Shown here: piece by piece, positions 55,048 to 63,609 of the stretch
Numbering within the stretch: position 1 is the first letter of the stretch
Layout of the letters: every line of letters starts with the position of its first letter
From: Agrobacterium vitis
GTDB taxonomy: Bacteria; Pseudomonadota; Alphaproteobacteria; Rhizobiales; Rhizobiaceae
Reading direction: 5' to 3'
NCBI RefSeq assembly: GCF_014926405.1
Contig: NZ_JACXXJ020000002.1
Location: 62,001 to 126,000, forward strand
DNA length: 64,000 bases
Notes under the pieces: generated by a model
What the model saw: the letters and a program-made list of their open reading frames with translations, nothing else
Database searches by the model: none
What the model was told of the DNA's origin: nothing
Program-made: the position numbers and the translations under genes

Positions 55048-57559
55048 ATGACCACCACCAACGAAATCGCCGACAAGATCGCGTCCGAACAGAACCTGAC
55101 CAAGGTTCAGGCGAAGGCCATCGTCGAAAGCGTCTTCAAACAGATTGCGGACGCAGCCCAGGCTGGCACGGAAACATCCATCCCGTCCTTCGGCAAATTC
55201 AAGGTCAGTGCGACGTGAAAGTTGCCTAAGTAATTGTTTGTACGGGATTTATATTCCGGGACAAACCTGATGTTCCGTCATCAGTAGCCTACCGGCACAT
55301 GCGGGACTGGTAACGGTCCGGTTTGAAGCTGTCGGGACAATGTAGCCGGGCCTTCGGGCCATGCCGATGTCGTGAGGCTGAGGCATCTTCTGCGAGCATC
55401 AGTGCGGATGAGGCGCTAGGCTGGGTGGTATGATCAATGCAAATGAACTGCTGATAAACGTCGTGAAATTTGACAAGCCAAAGATGCTGACAGGCTTGAA
55501 CCAAAAGGTGTGCGGTCGGCTGCTTCCCTTTACTTTGGAGGCACACGGACGAAGGACCGCCGGCGGATAGGCAGGATCTAACCCACCCGCGTTATTTAGG
55601 TGAAACACGGTAAACCCGTATCGTCGCCCGGCAACGGGCAGGCCGACCGCAAGGAAAGTTGTTGGCGGTGCGGGCAGAGGATGTCGGAGAAAGCGAACGC
55701 CGGACTGTAATGGTTTGGACAGGGGTTGCGGCTCGCCAACATCACCCCGCCCGAAAGGGGGCAGACTTCCGACGGGTCTCCCGTCGCGAGAGAATGTGCA
55801 GAACCCTCGGCAGGAGGACAGGCAAATGACGGTCACAACAGTGACTGGTGCGGCCTCCCGCGAAGCGGTGAGCTGGGACCAGATTGACTGGCGCAAGGCT
55901 TACCAACACGTGCGACGGCTGCAGATGCGTATTGCGAAGGCGGTTAGGGAAGGTCGCTGGGGCAAGGTGAAAGCCTTGCAACGGCTGCTGACCCACTCGT
56001 TCAGCGGCAAAGCGCTTGCCGTGAAACGGGTTACTGGAAATCAGGGAAAGAGAACACCCGGAGTGGACCGGATCATCTGGGACACACCGGGTAAGTGCGT
56101 CAGAGGATTATTGTCGCTCAAACGGCGTGGGTATCATCCTTTGCCGTTGAGGCGGGTATATATCCCGAAAGCAAATAGCAAGAAACTGCGTCCGCTCGGT
56201 ATTCCGACGATGAAGGACAGGGCCATGCAGGCACTTCACCTGCTCGCTCTGCTACCTGTCGCGGAAACGACGGCAGACCCGAATTCGTACGGTTTCCGAC
56301 CGTTTCGAGCGACCCGTGATGCGGCCCGCCAGTGCTATATTGCTCTGCGCGGACGAGGCACGGCGGAATGGGTCTTAGATGCGGACATTGCTGGTTGCTT
56401 CGACGAAATCAGCAAAGACTGGCTCATCGCCAACATCCCCATGGACAAGGTGGTGCTCCGGAAATGGCTGGACTCCGGTTACATACAGGATGGTGATTGG
56501 CACGCGACGAAAGCGGGTACTCCGCAAGGGGGAATAATCTCGCCCACGCTCGCTAACATGGCCTTGGACGGAATGGAAAAGATGTTACGGGACTTCTACG
56601 GCCCAAGACGTCGCAACAGCCTGACCAAGGTCCACTTGATACGTTACGCCGATGACTTCGTCGTCACAGGTGCTTCGAAAGAGGTGCTTGAGGAGGCGAA
56701 ATCTCTAGTCGAGGACTTTCTGTCGGAACGAGGTCTGTCTCTGTCTGAAGAAAAGACTCGCATCGTGCGGGTCGAGGAAGGTTTCGACTTCCTCGGCTGG
56801 AACGTGCGCAGATATGATGGGCATACCCACATCAAACCCGCCAAAAAGAACGTGGTGGCGTTTATGCGCAAGATTCGGACGATCATCAAGGGTGCCGCCG
56901 ATGTGAAGCAGGAGTATCTGATAATGCGGCTGAACCCGGTCATAAGGGGATGGACCAATTATCATCACAACCAGGTGGCGAAGGAGACCTTCCGCAAGGT
57001 CGATCATCTCATCTGGAAGTGTCTCTGGCAGTGGGCCTGTCGTAGACACCCGGACAAGCCGCTTCGCTGGGTGAAGTATCGTTACTTCGCTCGGGAAGGT
57101 ACACGAGACTGGGTATTCCGCGCAGGGATGAAGGATAAGGCAGGAAACCTCAAGTTCATCCGCCTCATCCACGCGTCCGACGTACCGATACGTCGCCACT
57201 GCAAAATCCGGGCCGAAGCGAATCCTTTCGATCCCATGTGGGACAGCTACTTCGCCGGAAGGCGCGGTCTGCCGTCGGAAGTTACGGATCGGCCCGGTGA
57301 TTCCACATCTCATACCGATGCACAGGAACTGGCGGCTCTGGTCAAACAGGGCTTGGCGGAGGCTTGAGCTGTATGCTGGGAAACTCGCACGTACAGTTCT
57401 TAGGGAGGAGCGGCCCGGCAACGGGTCGTTCCTACCCGACAGGAAACCCCGGAACGAGACGGACGCAATCCGGCGACGGGTGCTACGATCAAGATTGCGG
57501 CGTCTAAGAAGCTGACATTCACGCCAGGCAAGGCGGTAAAGGACGCGCTCAACGGCTGA
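55048..57559 (+). CDS. HU-family DNA-binding protein, split by a group II intron
   Basis: Exon 1 (55048-55207) encodes [20 protein letters not shown] through PSFGKFKV; exon 2 (57441-57559) encodes [20 protein letters not shown] then [18 protein letters not shown] and a stop. Joining them at the predicted intron ends restores one frame of 93 codons, a 92-residue HU with the DNA-binding arm (GRNPATG) intact. HU compacts and bends DNA as a dimer. Without splicing translation stops at 55218, after 56 residues, losing the arm. The shared codon at the junction is A|AG (Lys). Confidence 0.9.
55826..57367 (+). CDS. ltrA: Group II intron reverse transcriptase/maturase
   Basis: A 513-residue LtrA-type protein that aids splicing of its intron and reverse-transcribes it at new DNA sites. 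RT domain: [10 protein letters not shown] (RT0/1), [69 protein letters not shown] and the catalytic RYADDFVV. Maturase domain X follows ([15 protein letters not shown]). The C-terminal part ends [19 protein letters not shown] with no intact HNH cysteine pairs, so the endonuclease domain looks reduced. ATG at 55826 has AGGAGG 9 bases upstream; an earlier in-frame start at 55715 lacks similarity. Confidence 0.93.
   Translation: MTVTTVTGAASREAVSWDQIDWRKAYQHVRRLQMRIAKAVREGRWGKVKALQRLLTHSFSGKALAVKRVTGNQGKRTPGVDRIIWDTPGKCVRGLLSLKRRGYHPLPLRRVYIPKANSKKLRPLGIPTMKDRAMQALHLLALLPVAETTADPNSYGFRPFRATRDAARQCYIALRGRGTAEWVLDADIAGCFDEISKDWLIANIPMDKVVLRKWLDSGYIQDGDWHATKAGTPQGGIISPTLANMALDGMEKMLRDFYGPRRRNSLTKVHLIRYADDFVVTGASKEVLEEAKSLVEDFLSERGLSLSEEKTRIVRVEEGFDFLGWNVRRYDGHTHIKPAKKNVVAFMRKIRTIIKGAADVKQEYLIMRLNPVIRGWTNYHHNQVAKETFRKVDHLIWKCLWQWACRRHPDKPLRWVKYRYFAREGTRDWVFRAGMKDKAGNLKFIRLIHASDVPIRRHCKIRAEANPFDPMWDSYFAGRRGLPSEVTDRPGDSTSHTDAQELAALVKQGLAEA
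57365..57398 (+). ncRNA. Group II intron domain V
   Basis: The 34-nt hairpin begins GAGCTGTATGC, has a GAAA tetraloop in TGGGAAACTCGCACG, and closes GTACAGTTC. This matches bacterial domain V with the catalytic AGC triad near its 5' end. It overlaps the last codon of the maturase gene by a few bases. Confidence 0.85.
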
Positions 57560-57860
57560 CGTCCCTGTGCTGCTGGTTCGGTGGCGTTTCCTTGACGTTT
57601 TTGAAAGAAGACGCCGCAGGTCGGGAGGCGATGGCGGGGTCAAGGATCGCGAACGCGACTCACGGAGCCGGGAGTGGAGAGCCGAAATGCGCTGGCATTT
57701 TGGGGGTACCGCTCTCCTTGATGCCGGCATTGGCTCCCGGCACCATGGGTCGATCTGATGGCACCAGAAAAGTCGGGAACGGGCTCGATACCCGCGACCG
57801 GTTTATCTGTCGCAAAGAGAAAGAGCCCCGCCTTGTCTAGCGGAGCTCCTCGGTGGAAGC
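57560..57860. other. Spacer after the HU gene, no gene recognised
   Basis: Frames here are short and unsupported. A stem (GAGCTCCGC...GCGGGGCTC with T-run on the minus strand) at 57826-57850 is the terminator of the DUF736 remnant, a degraded version of the one at 61236-61263. Confidence 0.45.
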
Positions 57861-58100
57861 TCAGGCCTCCCGCTTCGGTCGGTTCCAGATAAGGGCGTAG
57901 TCGCCTTCCTTCTCGCTCGGCCACAGGGCTGCGGTGATCGGGGCGTTGAAGCTTGGATCGTCCAGCTTGACCGAGATGTATTCCTCGCCGTCGTTGGAGA
58001 CCGCCTTCCAGCCTGCACCGGAGCCGTTGCGGGATGACGATCGAGACGAAGTCGTCCTTCGGTCACATCAGATCCATCGAGGTCCGCGCAAGTGCGCCCA
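57826..58100. repeat. Left copy of the DUF736 segmental repeat
   Basis: This stretch is the counterpart of 61236-61434 joined to about 61772-61840 (phrases such as GATCGAGACGAAG and GTCCTTCGGTCACA occur in both). Together the two copies, in the same orientation, flank the 58.4-61.2 kb cassette. Divergence of roughly one base in ten suggests the duplication is not recent. Confidence 0.75.
57861..58025 (-). pseudogene. DUF736 protein, C-terminal half (truncated copy)
   Basis: The reading frame GAGWKAVSNDGEEYISVKLD then DPSFNAPITAALWPSEKEGD and YALIWNRPKREA matches the intact DUF736 gene at 61275-61592 almost base for base. The first half, with the start codon, is gone. The similarity resumes after position 58026 with sequence that lies upstream of the intact gene, so a deletion of about 340 bp between short GCCGTTGC repeats explains it. 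Confidence 0.85.
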
Positions 58101-58454
58101 GTCCGGGACCGGATGGGTACAGTTGCGAAAAAAACATCGGCGAATTCAAGACCGATCCGCCACGGTATCGTCTTTGGCCTCGGGGCTCTTACCATGTCAC
58201 GGCTGTGATCCTACCAGTCCCGTCGATGAGCTGATCGCAAGTCGGGCCGGTTTCTTTATGAAACTCCCGTGGCGGCCTTGCGGAGAAGGACAATAGACAC
58301 GACAAAGCATCGAATCGGAATTTCTTGCGTTCCCTTTCATGCACATGGTTTCGCGCCAGACCAAAGTGACAATAACTCTATTAGGGGTAAACAATCTATT
58401 CTCGATGGTCTATAGGACGTTTCAACTCCAAGTCTTCTCTGTTCCGAGATATTA

Positions 58455-59306
58455 ATGATCCTCTTTCATCATACTTCCGTTTCCCTCGCTGAGGGGATTT
58501 TGGCTTCTCAGCTCAACCTAGGTCACGTCAAGAGACGATCTGGAGAGCCGTTGCGCGATGTCGTTTGGCTGACAACCGATGAAAGCCACGAAGGTCATGG
58601 GCTGACGACAGGAGAACAACTCGATCCGGTTCATCGTCCGTATGTCGAAAAGGTAGAGCAAACGAAGCTCCGCCAGGGTCGTGTCTGGACGGCTGATAAG
58701 ACGCGCATCAGAATTAAGGTCAAAATTCCGACTCGGGATCGCAAGCTTTACAACTACTCCGCCTGGTCCCGAAAAAATGACGGTCCGAAATTCGCGAAGC
58801 TCATGGGCCTTTCCTGCGTTCAGACCGTCGCCGGTCTGAACGCCTCGGAGCTGGAAAGAATGATGTCGATGACAGCAACGAAGGAAGAGACATGGTTTCT
58901 TTCGTTTCGGCCCATTGTTCCCGAGGAATTTGAAGAAGTATTATACCGGACCGAAGACGGCTACGTGCCTTATGACTTCGAACAACACGGCCGTCGCGAG
59001 CTTGAGGCGGTTGGAATTTACGCCGCAGACGAAAAAGCTCTCTCCGAATTGCGCGATCTTCTCGGTTCTCGGCACAGATATGACCGCGCCAGCGCCGTTG
59101 TGACCTGCGCCAATCTTGCAATGCCAGCAAACGTTGTCGTTCGCGGCGGAGGAATCAACGTGGCATTCAACCTCGTGACCCTTAGAGTGCTCGAAGGTAG
59201 TTCCGGTCGATATGGGGAAGAGATTGTCGCCTGGATCGAGCGGCATCTCAATGACCTAAACGAGGCTTGGGAGAAGAGCAGGACGCAGCTCATCAGCAAT
59301 TCGTGA
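58455..59306 (+). CDS. Unknown protein with HHT motif, possible ADP-ribosyltransferase fold
   Basis: A 283-residue protein I cannot assign. The N-terminus LFHHTSVSLAEGILASQLN and the following DVVWLTTDESHEGHGLTTG resemble the start of ADP-ribosyltransferase-like and RNA 2'-phosphotransferase-like folds (His near residue 5, then a VWLTTD strand). A hydrophilic central part (WSRKNDGPKFAKLM, TKEETWFLSFRPIVPEEF) and a C-terminal helical part follow. No membrane segment or signal peptide. Its stop overlaps the start of the next gene by 4 bp (GTGA), so the two are an operon. A role as toxin or nucleic-acid modifier is only a guess. Confidence 0.55.
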   Translation: MILFHHTSVSLAEGILASQLNLGHVKRRSGEPLRDVVWLTTDESHEGHGLTTGEQLDPVHRPYVEKVEQTKLRQGRVWTADKTRIRIKVKIPTRDRKLYNYSAWSRKNDGPKFAKLMGLSCVQTVAGLNASELERMMSMTATKEETWFLSFRPIVPEEFEEVLYRTEDGYVPYDFEQHGRRELEAVGIYAADEKALSELRDLLGSRHRYDRASAVVTCANLAMPANVVVRGGGINVAFNLVTLRVLEGSSGRYGEEIVAWIERHLNDLNEAWEKSRTQLISNS

Positions 59307-60340
59307 AATCTGGTCAACAGCGACCCGTTGCCGGTTCGCTTGGCGTTCTCTGTTTAATCGCTAATCATGGTGAGCAGTTGCGTCATCCCACAATCGCCAC
59401 AGTCGTCACTCCGCAGTCGAAGTCGGTCAACCAGTCCGACGCTTTCCTTGCCAGCAAACACAATCAGCTCAACCTGTTCAACTCGCTCGATCATCTGGTT
59501 ACCGATGAGAAGAAACTCAGCGACAGCGAACGTGGCGCAATCGAGCACCATATCGTAAATATTCGCGCGGCGATGGCCCGATTGTTATGGTCCAGGGAGA
59601 TCTATGTCGGAACGTCTCTCCTGGATGAGCACGTTTTCGCCTGCGCCAAGCAAGGTGGTGGTGGTGTTCCGGCAAAAATCCTGAGCGGTCTCGCGTCGGC
59701 CGGGATCGAGCGCCCGGGGTTCGTACTTTACCCGTTGACCAGCTTCGGCATGAAGATGGAAACGCTGCCGTGGATGAATTCGGGACTAAAAAGCCACATC
59801 GTGTTTCGAACTCCGGGTTTGCGGTCAGCGCCCAGACCAATTCCGTTGCCCGGGCTTATGATCGACTGGTCGAGATGGCGCGTGGTTTGGGCATATGCCA
59901 GTGCATAGAGCGCAGCGGCATCGAGCATTTTTTTCATGCTGCGCAGTGGCTCAAAACCAACCCCTCGATGTTGGTCAGACTGACATCGCACACAGGGGAT
60001 ATGTATGAGAACCAGTTCGTTTACAGGCTCAATATCCGATCTGCTGCGTCGGCACTGTTGATGCTTCACGCGTTGTCGGTTAAGCGCGATGGCACCATCG
60101 ACAAGTTCAGTTCGTCGGCACACGTCAACAACTGGGAAACACTCGATATTCGTCACTATCTGATCGGGGAGGGTCGGCCTTTGCCAGATGCTTCTGCAGC
60201 CTCCTCGCTCGGCTCTCAATCACCCGGCTACCGACCAGCGATCCCGTCCGCAACTTGCTCGGCGACACCTGATCAATTGCGAGTGCTCCTTAAGAGGATT
60301 GGCCTTTTCGTCCTCGATAATGCTTGCTATATTAAACGAA
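59303..60340 (+). pseudogene. Unknown gene of the cassette, frameshifted near 59770
   Basis: The first frame, from GTG at 59303, reads NQLNLFNSLDHLVTDEKKLS, MARLLWSREIYVGTSLLDEH and GIERPGFVLYPLTSFGMKME. Near 59770 the coding character passes to the next frame: VDEFGTKKPHRVSNSGFAVS, VARAYDRLVEMARGLGICQC, QWLKTNPSMLVRLTSHTGDM and HYLIGEGRPLPD. A one-base change would join them into a protein of roughly 300-345 residues. The C-terminal limit is uncertain because the frame stays open into the antitoxin gene. I do not recognise the family. It could also be two overlapping genes. Confidence 0.5.
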
Positions 60341-60354
60341 AGATTGGAGCAGAC

Positions 60355-60597
60355 ATGGCAAAAGTCGTCGTCAAAAAGCTTGGTGGCCCAAAGTCCGGAG
60401 TGCGTGGCAAGGCGGTCACGGAGAAACGAGTTCGCGATTCGAGTAGCGGGCAGTTCGTCACCGTGCGCACGATCGACGCGAAAAGCCAAACATTCGGACA
60501 AGATCTTACCTATGTATTTAGCAAGAATGTGGCCAAGGCGCGCCGTGACAACAAGGCTGTGACTGGCGTCGTCGATCGTGCTCCTGCAAAAGCTTGA
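60355..60597 (+). CDS. Putative antitoxin of the zeta-like toxin
   Basis: An 80-residue basic protein: MAKVVVKKLGGPKSGVRGKA, then SSGQFVTVRTIDAKSQTFG and YVFSKNVAKARRDNKAV. GGAG precedes the ATG, and TGCTATATT about 30 bases upstream is a plausible -10 element, so it likely has its own promoter. It overlaps the toxin gene by 20 bp. The assignment as antitoxin rests on size and position; it does not resemble classical epsilon antitoxin. Confidence 0.55.
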   Translation: MAKVVVKKLGGPKSGVRGKAVTEKRVRDSSSGQFVTVRTIDAKSQTFGQDLTYVFSKNVAKARRDNKAVTGVVDRAPAKA

Positions 60598-61189
60598 ACA
60601 GCCCGTCTTTCTGATCGTCGCTGGACCGAACGGATCCGGCAAGAGTAGCGTCTACGCAAATGCGGATCTCGAATTGGAAGGGCGGTCCGTATGGATTGTC
60701 AATCCGGATCTTCTAGCCGCCCGGATCAGTGAAGTGGAGAAGGAGCCACTTCCCGAAGCCAACTTGGTTGCAGTTCAGCGCATCGAAGCGTGGATCCAGT
60801 CATCCATAGCCGTTCATAAAACAATCGGTGTCGAGACCGTATTATCGACGGATAAGTATCGGCGTCTGGTTGAGGCAGCTGAAGCTTTGGGATTTGCCGT
60901 ATGGCTTTTCTACACCGTTTTGGACAGCCCGGAGCGGTCGATCGAGCGTATCAAACTTCGTGTTGCGAAGGGTGGGCATGACGTGCCTGCCGATAAGGTG
61001 CGTGCACGCTACGTAAGATCTCTCGCTCAACTCCCTTGGTTTCTCGAACGAGCTGACAGAGCCTGGATTTGGGACAACAGCGGTGCAACGCCAAAGCTGA
61101 TCGGCGAAAAACAGGATGGTATCATTACTCTTGACGAGAATGCCCTTAGCGTCATCTCGTCTGCTGTGCAATCTATCGCGACTGAGTGA
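60578..61189 (+). CDS. Zeta-toxin-family kinase
   Basis: A 203-residue P-loop protein. Walker A is VAGPNGSGKSSVYANADL (residues 14-31); WIVNPDLLAARISEVEKEP contains the conserved NPD motif, IGVETVLSTDKYRRLVEAA the ET-S/T strand and VWLFYTVLDSPERSIERIKL with VRARYVRSLAQLP the R-rich lid typical of the family. Zeta toxins phosphorylate UDP-sugars and block cell-wall synthesis. The start is GTG at 60578, inside the antitoxin gene. Together with that gene it forms a probable maintenance module. Confidence 0.85.
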   Translation: MLLQKLEQPVFLIVAGPNGSGKSSVYANADLELEGRSVWIVNPDLLAARISEVEKEPLPEANLVAVQRIEAWIQSSIAVHKTIGVETVLSTDKYRRLVEAAEALGFAVWLFYTVLDSPERSIERIKLRVAKGGHDVPADKVRARYVRSLAQLPWFLERADRAWIWDNSGATPKLIGEKQDGIITLDENALSVISSAVQSIATE

Positions 61190-61235
61190 ATAGCGCGCCG
61201 CAGCCACGCGACTTTGTTGCAGCTTCCTTTCACTG

Positions 61236-61263
61236 AAAAGAGCCCCGCCTTTCGGCGGAGCTC
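61236..61263 (-). terminator. Rho-independent terminator of the DUF736 gene
   Basis: On the minus strand GAGCTCCGCC-GAAA-GGCGGGGCTC is followed by TTTT. It lies 12 bp after the DUF736 stop codon; on the plus strand it also follows the zeta toxin gene by about 50 bp. Confidence 0.85.
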
Positions 61264-61274
61264 CTCGGCGTGGA

Positions 61275-61592
61275 TCAGGCCTCCCGCTTCGGGCGGTTCC
61301 AGATGAGGGCGTAGTCGCCTTCCTTCTCGCCCGGCCAAAGGGCTGCGGTGATCGGGGCGTTGAAGCTCGGGTCGTCCAGCTTGACCGAGATGTATTCCTC
61401 GCCGTCGTTGGAGACCACCTTCCAGCCGGCGCCGACCTCGACGCCGTTGCCGGCGGTGATGCGGAAGTCCGGAGCGTCGCGCGAGACGCGCTCGATGGGG
61501 TTCAGGCGGGCCTTCATGCTGACGGTGAGCGTGCGCACGTTGCCGATGATCGAGTTGTTGCCGTTGGTGGTGAATTCGCCGATGACTGCCAT
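61275..61592 (-). CDS. DUF736 family protein
   Basis: A 105-residue protein common on rhizobial and other alphaproteobacterial plasmids and integrative elements; function unknown. It reads MAVIGEFTTNGNNSIIGNVR, TLTVSMKARLNPIERVS, DAPDFRITAGNGVEVGAGWK, SFNAPITAALWPGEKEGDYA and LIWNRPKREA, mostly beta strands. GGAAAGG lies before the ATG at 61592. A strong terminator follows. A truncated copy lies at 57861-58025. Confidence 0.9.
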   Translation of the reverse strand: MAVIGEFTTNGNNSIIGNVRTLTVSMKARLNPIERVSRDAPDFRITAGNGVEVGAGWKVVSNDGEEYISVKLDDPSFNAPITAALWPGEKEGDYALIWNRPKREA

Positions 61593-62257
61593 TGTCGTAA
61601 CCTTTCCGGTTTGCTCGGGTCGCGCCCATCGCGTCCTCGATGACGGTGTTAAGACCGACGGCGATCGACGCCGCACCGCTGGCGGCCGGAACGAAGTGGA
61701 GGACGGCCGGGAGCGGCTTTCTTGGCCCGCGAGGAATGCGAACCTGTTCGCAGGGGAAGAAAGTTGCGTATGGCCGTTGCGGCCAAGGCGATCGAGACGA
61801 AGGCGTCCTTCGGTCACACCAGATCAATCGAGGTCTGCGTGGGTGTGGCCTGTCCGAACCGGATCGACCACGACATGCCGCGAGACCAATCGTTGAACTC
61901 ACCACCAGCACGCCGCTGGCACAATCGTTTCGGGACCATGCTCACACCACGTCACGGCTGCAGACCTGCAGTTCCCTTCGACGCCATCGCCGATGGGTGC
62001 GTCTGCACTACCGACTGTTCGACAGCAGAGCCATCTTCGACTGGATGGTGTCTCCTCCCAACCGGCAAGGCCTCGGCTATGCTGCAATCGCACTCGCCCT
62101 CAGCGCCCCACACCCCAACGGCTGGTCAGCATGGAACATGTCCCCCGCTTCAGGAACTGACTGGGCCGGCGTCTTTCACGGCAGAGTTCCACCATATGGC
62201 GGTGCCTCTTCCGCTCCAAATGGAGCGGATCCGTCACCGCAGCGCCAGAAGGCTGCC
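61593..62257. other. Spacer, no gene recognised
   Basis: Long but unsupported plus-strand frames (61640-62356 and 61722-62261) cross this stretch; neither has a domain or ribosome-binding site. The first 250 bases belong to the DUF736 segmental repeat and hold its promoter. Confidence 0.5.
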
Positions 62258-63197
62258 CTAGACGCCACACATGCCTTCGCATTCGATGGGCCAGAGATCG
62301 AGTTGGCCATGATCGGCGGCCGTCGACAGGTCGGCTTCGTCAAGAGGAACACATGAGCGATGAAGATAAACTTCGCCACGGATGCGTCGAATGCCGGTCC
62401 GCAGTGCTCGATCGACTATCACCGCTTCTGCCCAGGCTTCCGGATCATGATCACGCATGTGGCGCCAGCGTCCTTTATCGTGAAACGGGCATCCGATGCA
62501 GGCCGATTTTGGGGGCGTCGGATAATCATGACGGCGCAACCAGGCCAGGCAATCGCGCCTGCTCATGCGCTGTTCGATCAACGGCCAACGATTGATCTGC
62601 CAGTCCTCGAATGAGGGTTTGATCCGGCTGACCTCGTCTGTCGAAATGCCAATCCACTGCTCCGCGACCGCATGATCAGGTGATCGCTTGCGCCTGAGGC
62701 CCGAACAATTCCGGGACCTTCCTCCGGATCGGCACGATCTTGTAATCCGCAGTGCAGGCCCTGCGCATCATGCCGATCGATACGGTCTCGCGCGATGTCG
62801 CGCGGGAACCGATCTGGACGAGTTCGCCGTCGTCGTCCTCATCGAGAACCGGTCGTGCGCTCCCGGCTGGCGTCACGGTTTTTGCAAAAGCCGGAATCGA
62901 AGCCCACCGTTTGCCGGCGACGGCGTCCATGAGATTGTCGCGAATATTGCCGGCCGACACCACATGGATCGGGAACGGAACGACATTCGGCGACATCAAC
63001 CATTCAAGATGATCGTAGACGGCTTTTGGCTCCCAACCGGTATCGGCAAAGATCGCGCAATCGGGCATCGGCCCGATCTTACCATGCGCTGCCATCAGCG
63101 CCATGGTGGTGGACTGGACGCCGGCGCCGAGCGAAAGCGCCCGCAGCCGGATCGGCGAGGACGCGCCCTCCCCGGTAAAGTTCGACACCTGGAGCAT
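62258..63197 (-). pseudogene. PAPS reductase-like PP-loop protein, frameshifted
   Basis: The first part (63197-62676) begins MLQVSNFTGEG and has RLRALSLGAGVQSTTMALMA, the PP-loop SxGxxS-like motif, CAIFADTGWEPKAVYDHLEW and MMRRACTADYKIVPIRR. Near 62685 the homology moves one frame: SPDHAVAEQWIGISTDEVSR, IKPSFEDWQINRWPLIEQRM, then PKSACIGCPFHDKGRWRHM. Together they form one protein of about 310 residues of a type frequent on rhizobial plasmids, of unknown substrate. A one-base indel splits it. It overlaps the ardC stop codon at its start. Confidence 0.85.
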
Positions 63198-63480
63198 CAG
63201 GCCGCCTCCTGTCCGGAGGCTGCCTGCGGCTGAAGGTCGTGCAGATAGGCGACAGCGCGCTGCGCATGCGCCGCCGCATTGAAGATCGCCCGCTTGTCAG
63301 AGCCGAGGATCTCGGCCCAACTCTGGATATAGGCGGCATGATCCGGGCGCGGCTCCAGCTCCGGCACGATACCCAGATCGGCGCAGATCATCGCTGCCCC
63401 AAGCTCCACCAGCATCTCTTCGAAGGCCCTCTCGCGGCGATCCTTGTGATAGCGGCTCAGGTCCCTGTTCAGCCGGGCAG
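63197..63480 (-). pseudogene. ardC: ArdC-like antirestriction protein, C-terminal remnant
   Basis: The frame reads RLNRDLSRYHKDRRERAFEE, MLVELGAAMICADLGIVPEL and RPDHAAYIQSWAEILGSDKR, the C-terminal zincin-like part of ArdC/DUF1738 antirestriction proteins (about 300 residues when whole). The single-stranded DNA-binding N-terminal domain and most of the metalloprotease domain are missing; similarity ends at about 63485, next to the palindrome at 63493-63528. ArdC protects incoming plasmid DNA from restriction. Confidence 0.8.
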
Positions 63481-63492
63481 GACCGCCCGCCC

Positions 63493-63528
63493 AATGGACA
63501 TTATGCCGATATCGGCATAATGTCCATT
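63493..63528. repeat. Perfect 36-bp palindrome with ATTATGCCG repeats
   Basis: Each arm is AATGGACATTATGCCGAT (18 bases), meeting at GATATC with no loop. Further copies of the ATTATGCCG motif follow at 63526-63534 and 63543-63550, and GGCATAAT at 63602-63609 in inverse orientation. The cluster lies between the ardC break point and the recombinase gene and looks like the end or binding site of a recombinase-type element. Confidence 0.85.
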
Positions 63529-63609
63529 ATGCCGTAAGTCCGATTATGCCGCATGGCCAATTTTCAGCGCGGAGACTTTCCCATTCAGCCATGCGGCGGT
63601 TCGGCATAA

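Larger units (their letters stand above)
55208..57440 (+). mobile_element. Group II intron (2233 bp) inserted in an HU gene
   Basis: The 5' end reads GTGCGACG, fitting the GUGYG consensus, and the 3' end reads CTACCCGAC, fitting AY. Both ends were set independently by the HU reading frame. The intron encodes an RT/maturase (55826-57367). Domain V follows at about 57365-57398 and domain VI just after it, with a candidate branch-point A in the stretch TTCCTACCCGAC. All parts for splicing and retrohoming appear present. Confidence 0.92.

Noticed and set aside
61640-62356. 238-codon plus-strand frame upstream of DUF736
   Set aside because: No domain, no ribosome-binding site; it overlaps the DUF736 promoter region and an alternative frame of equal length.
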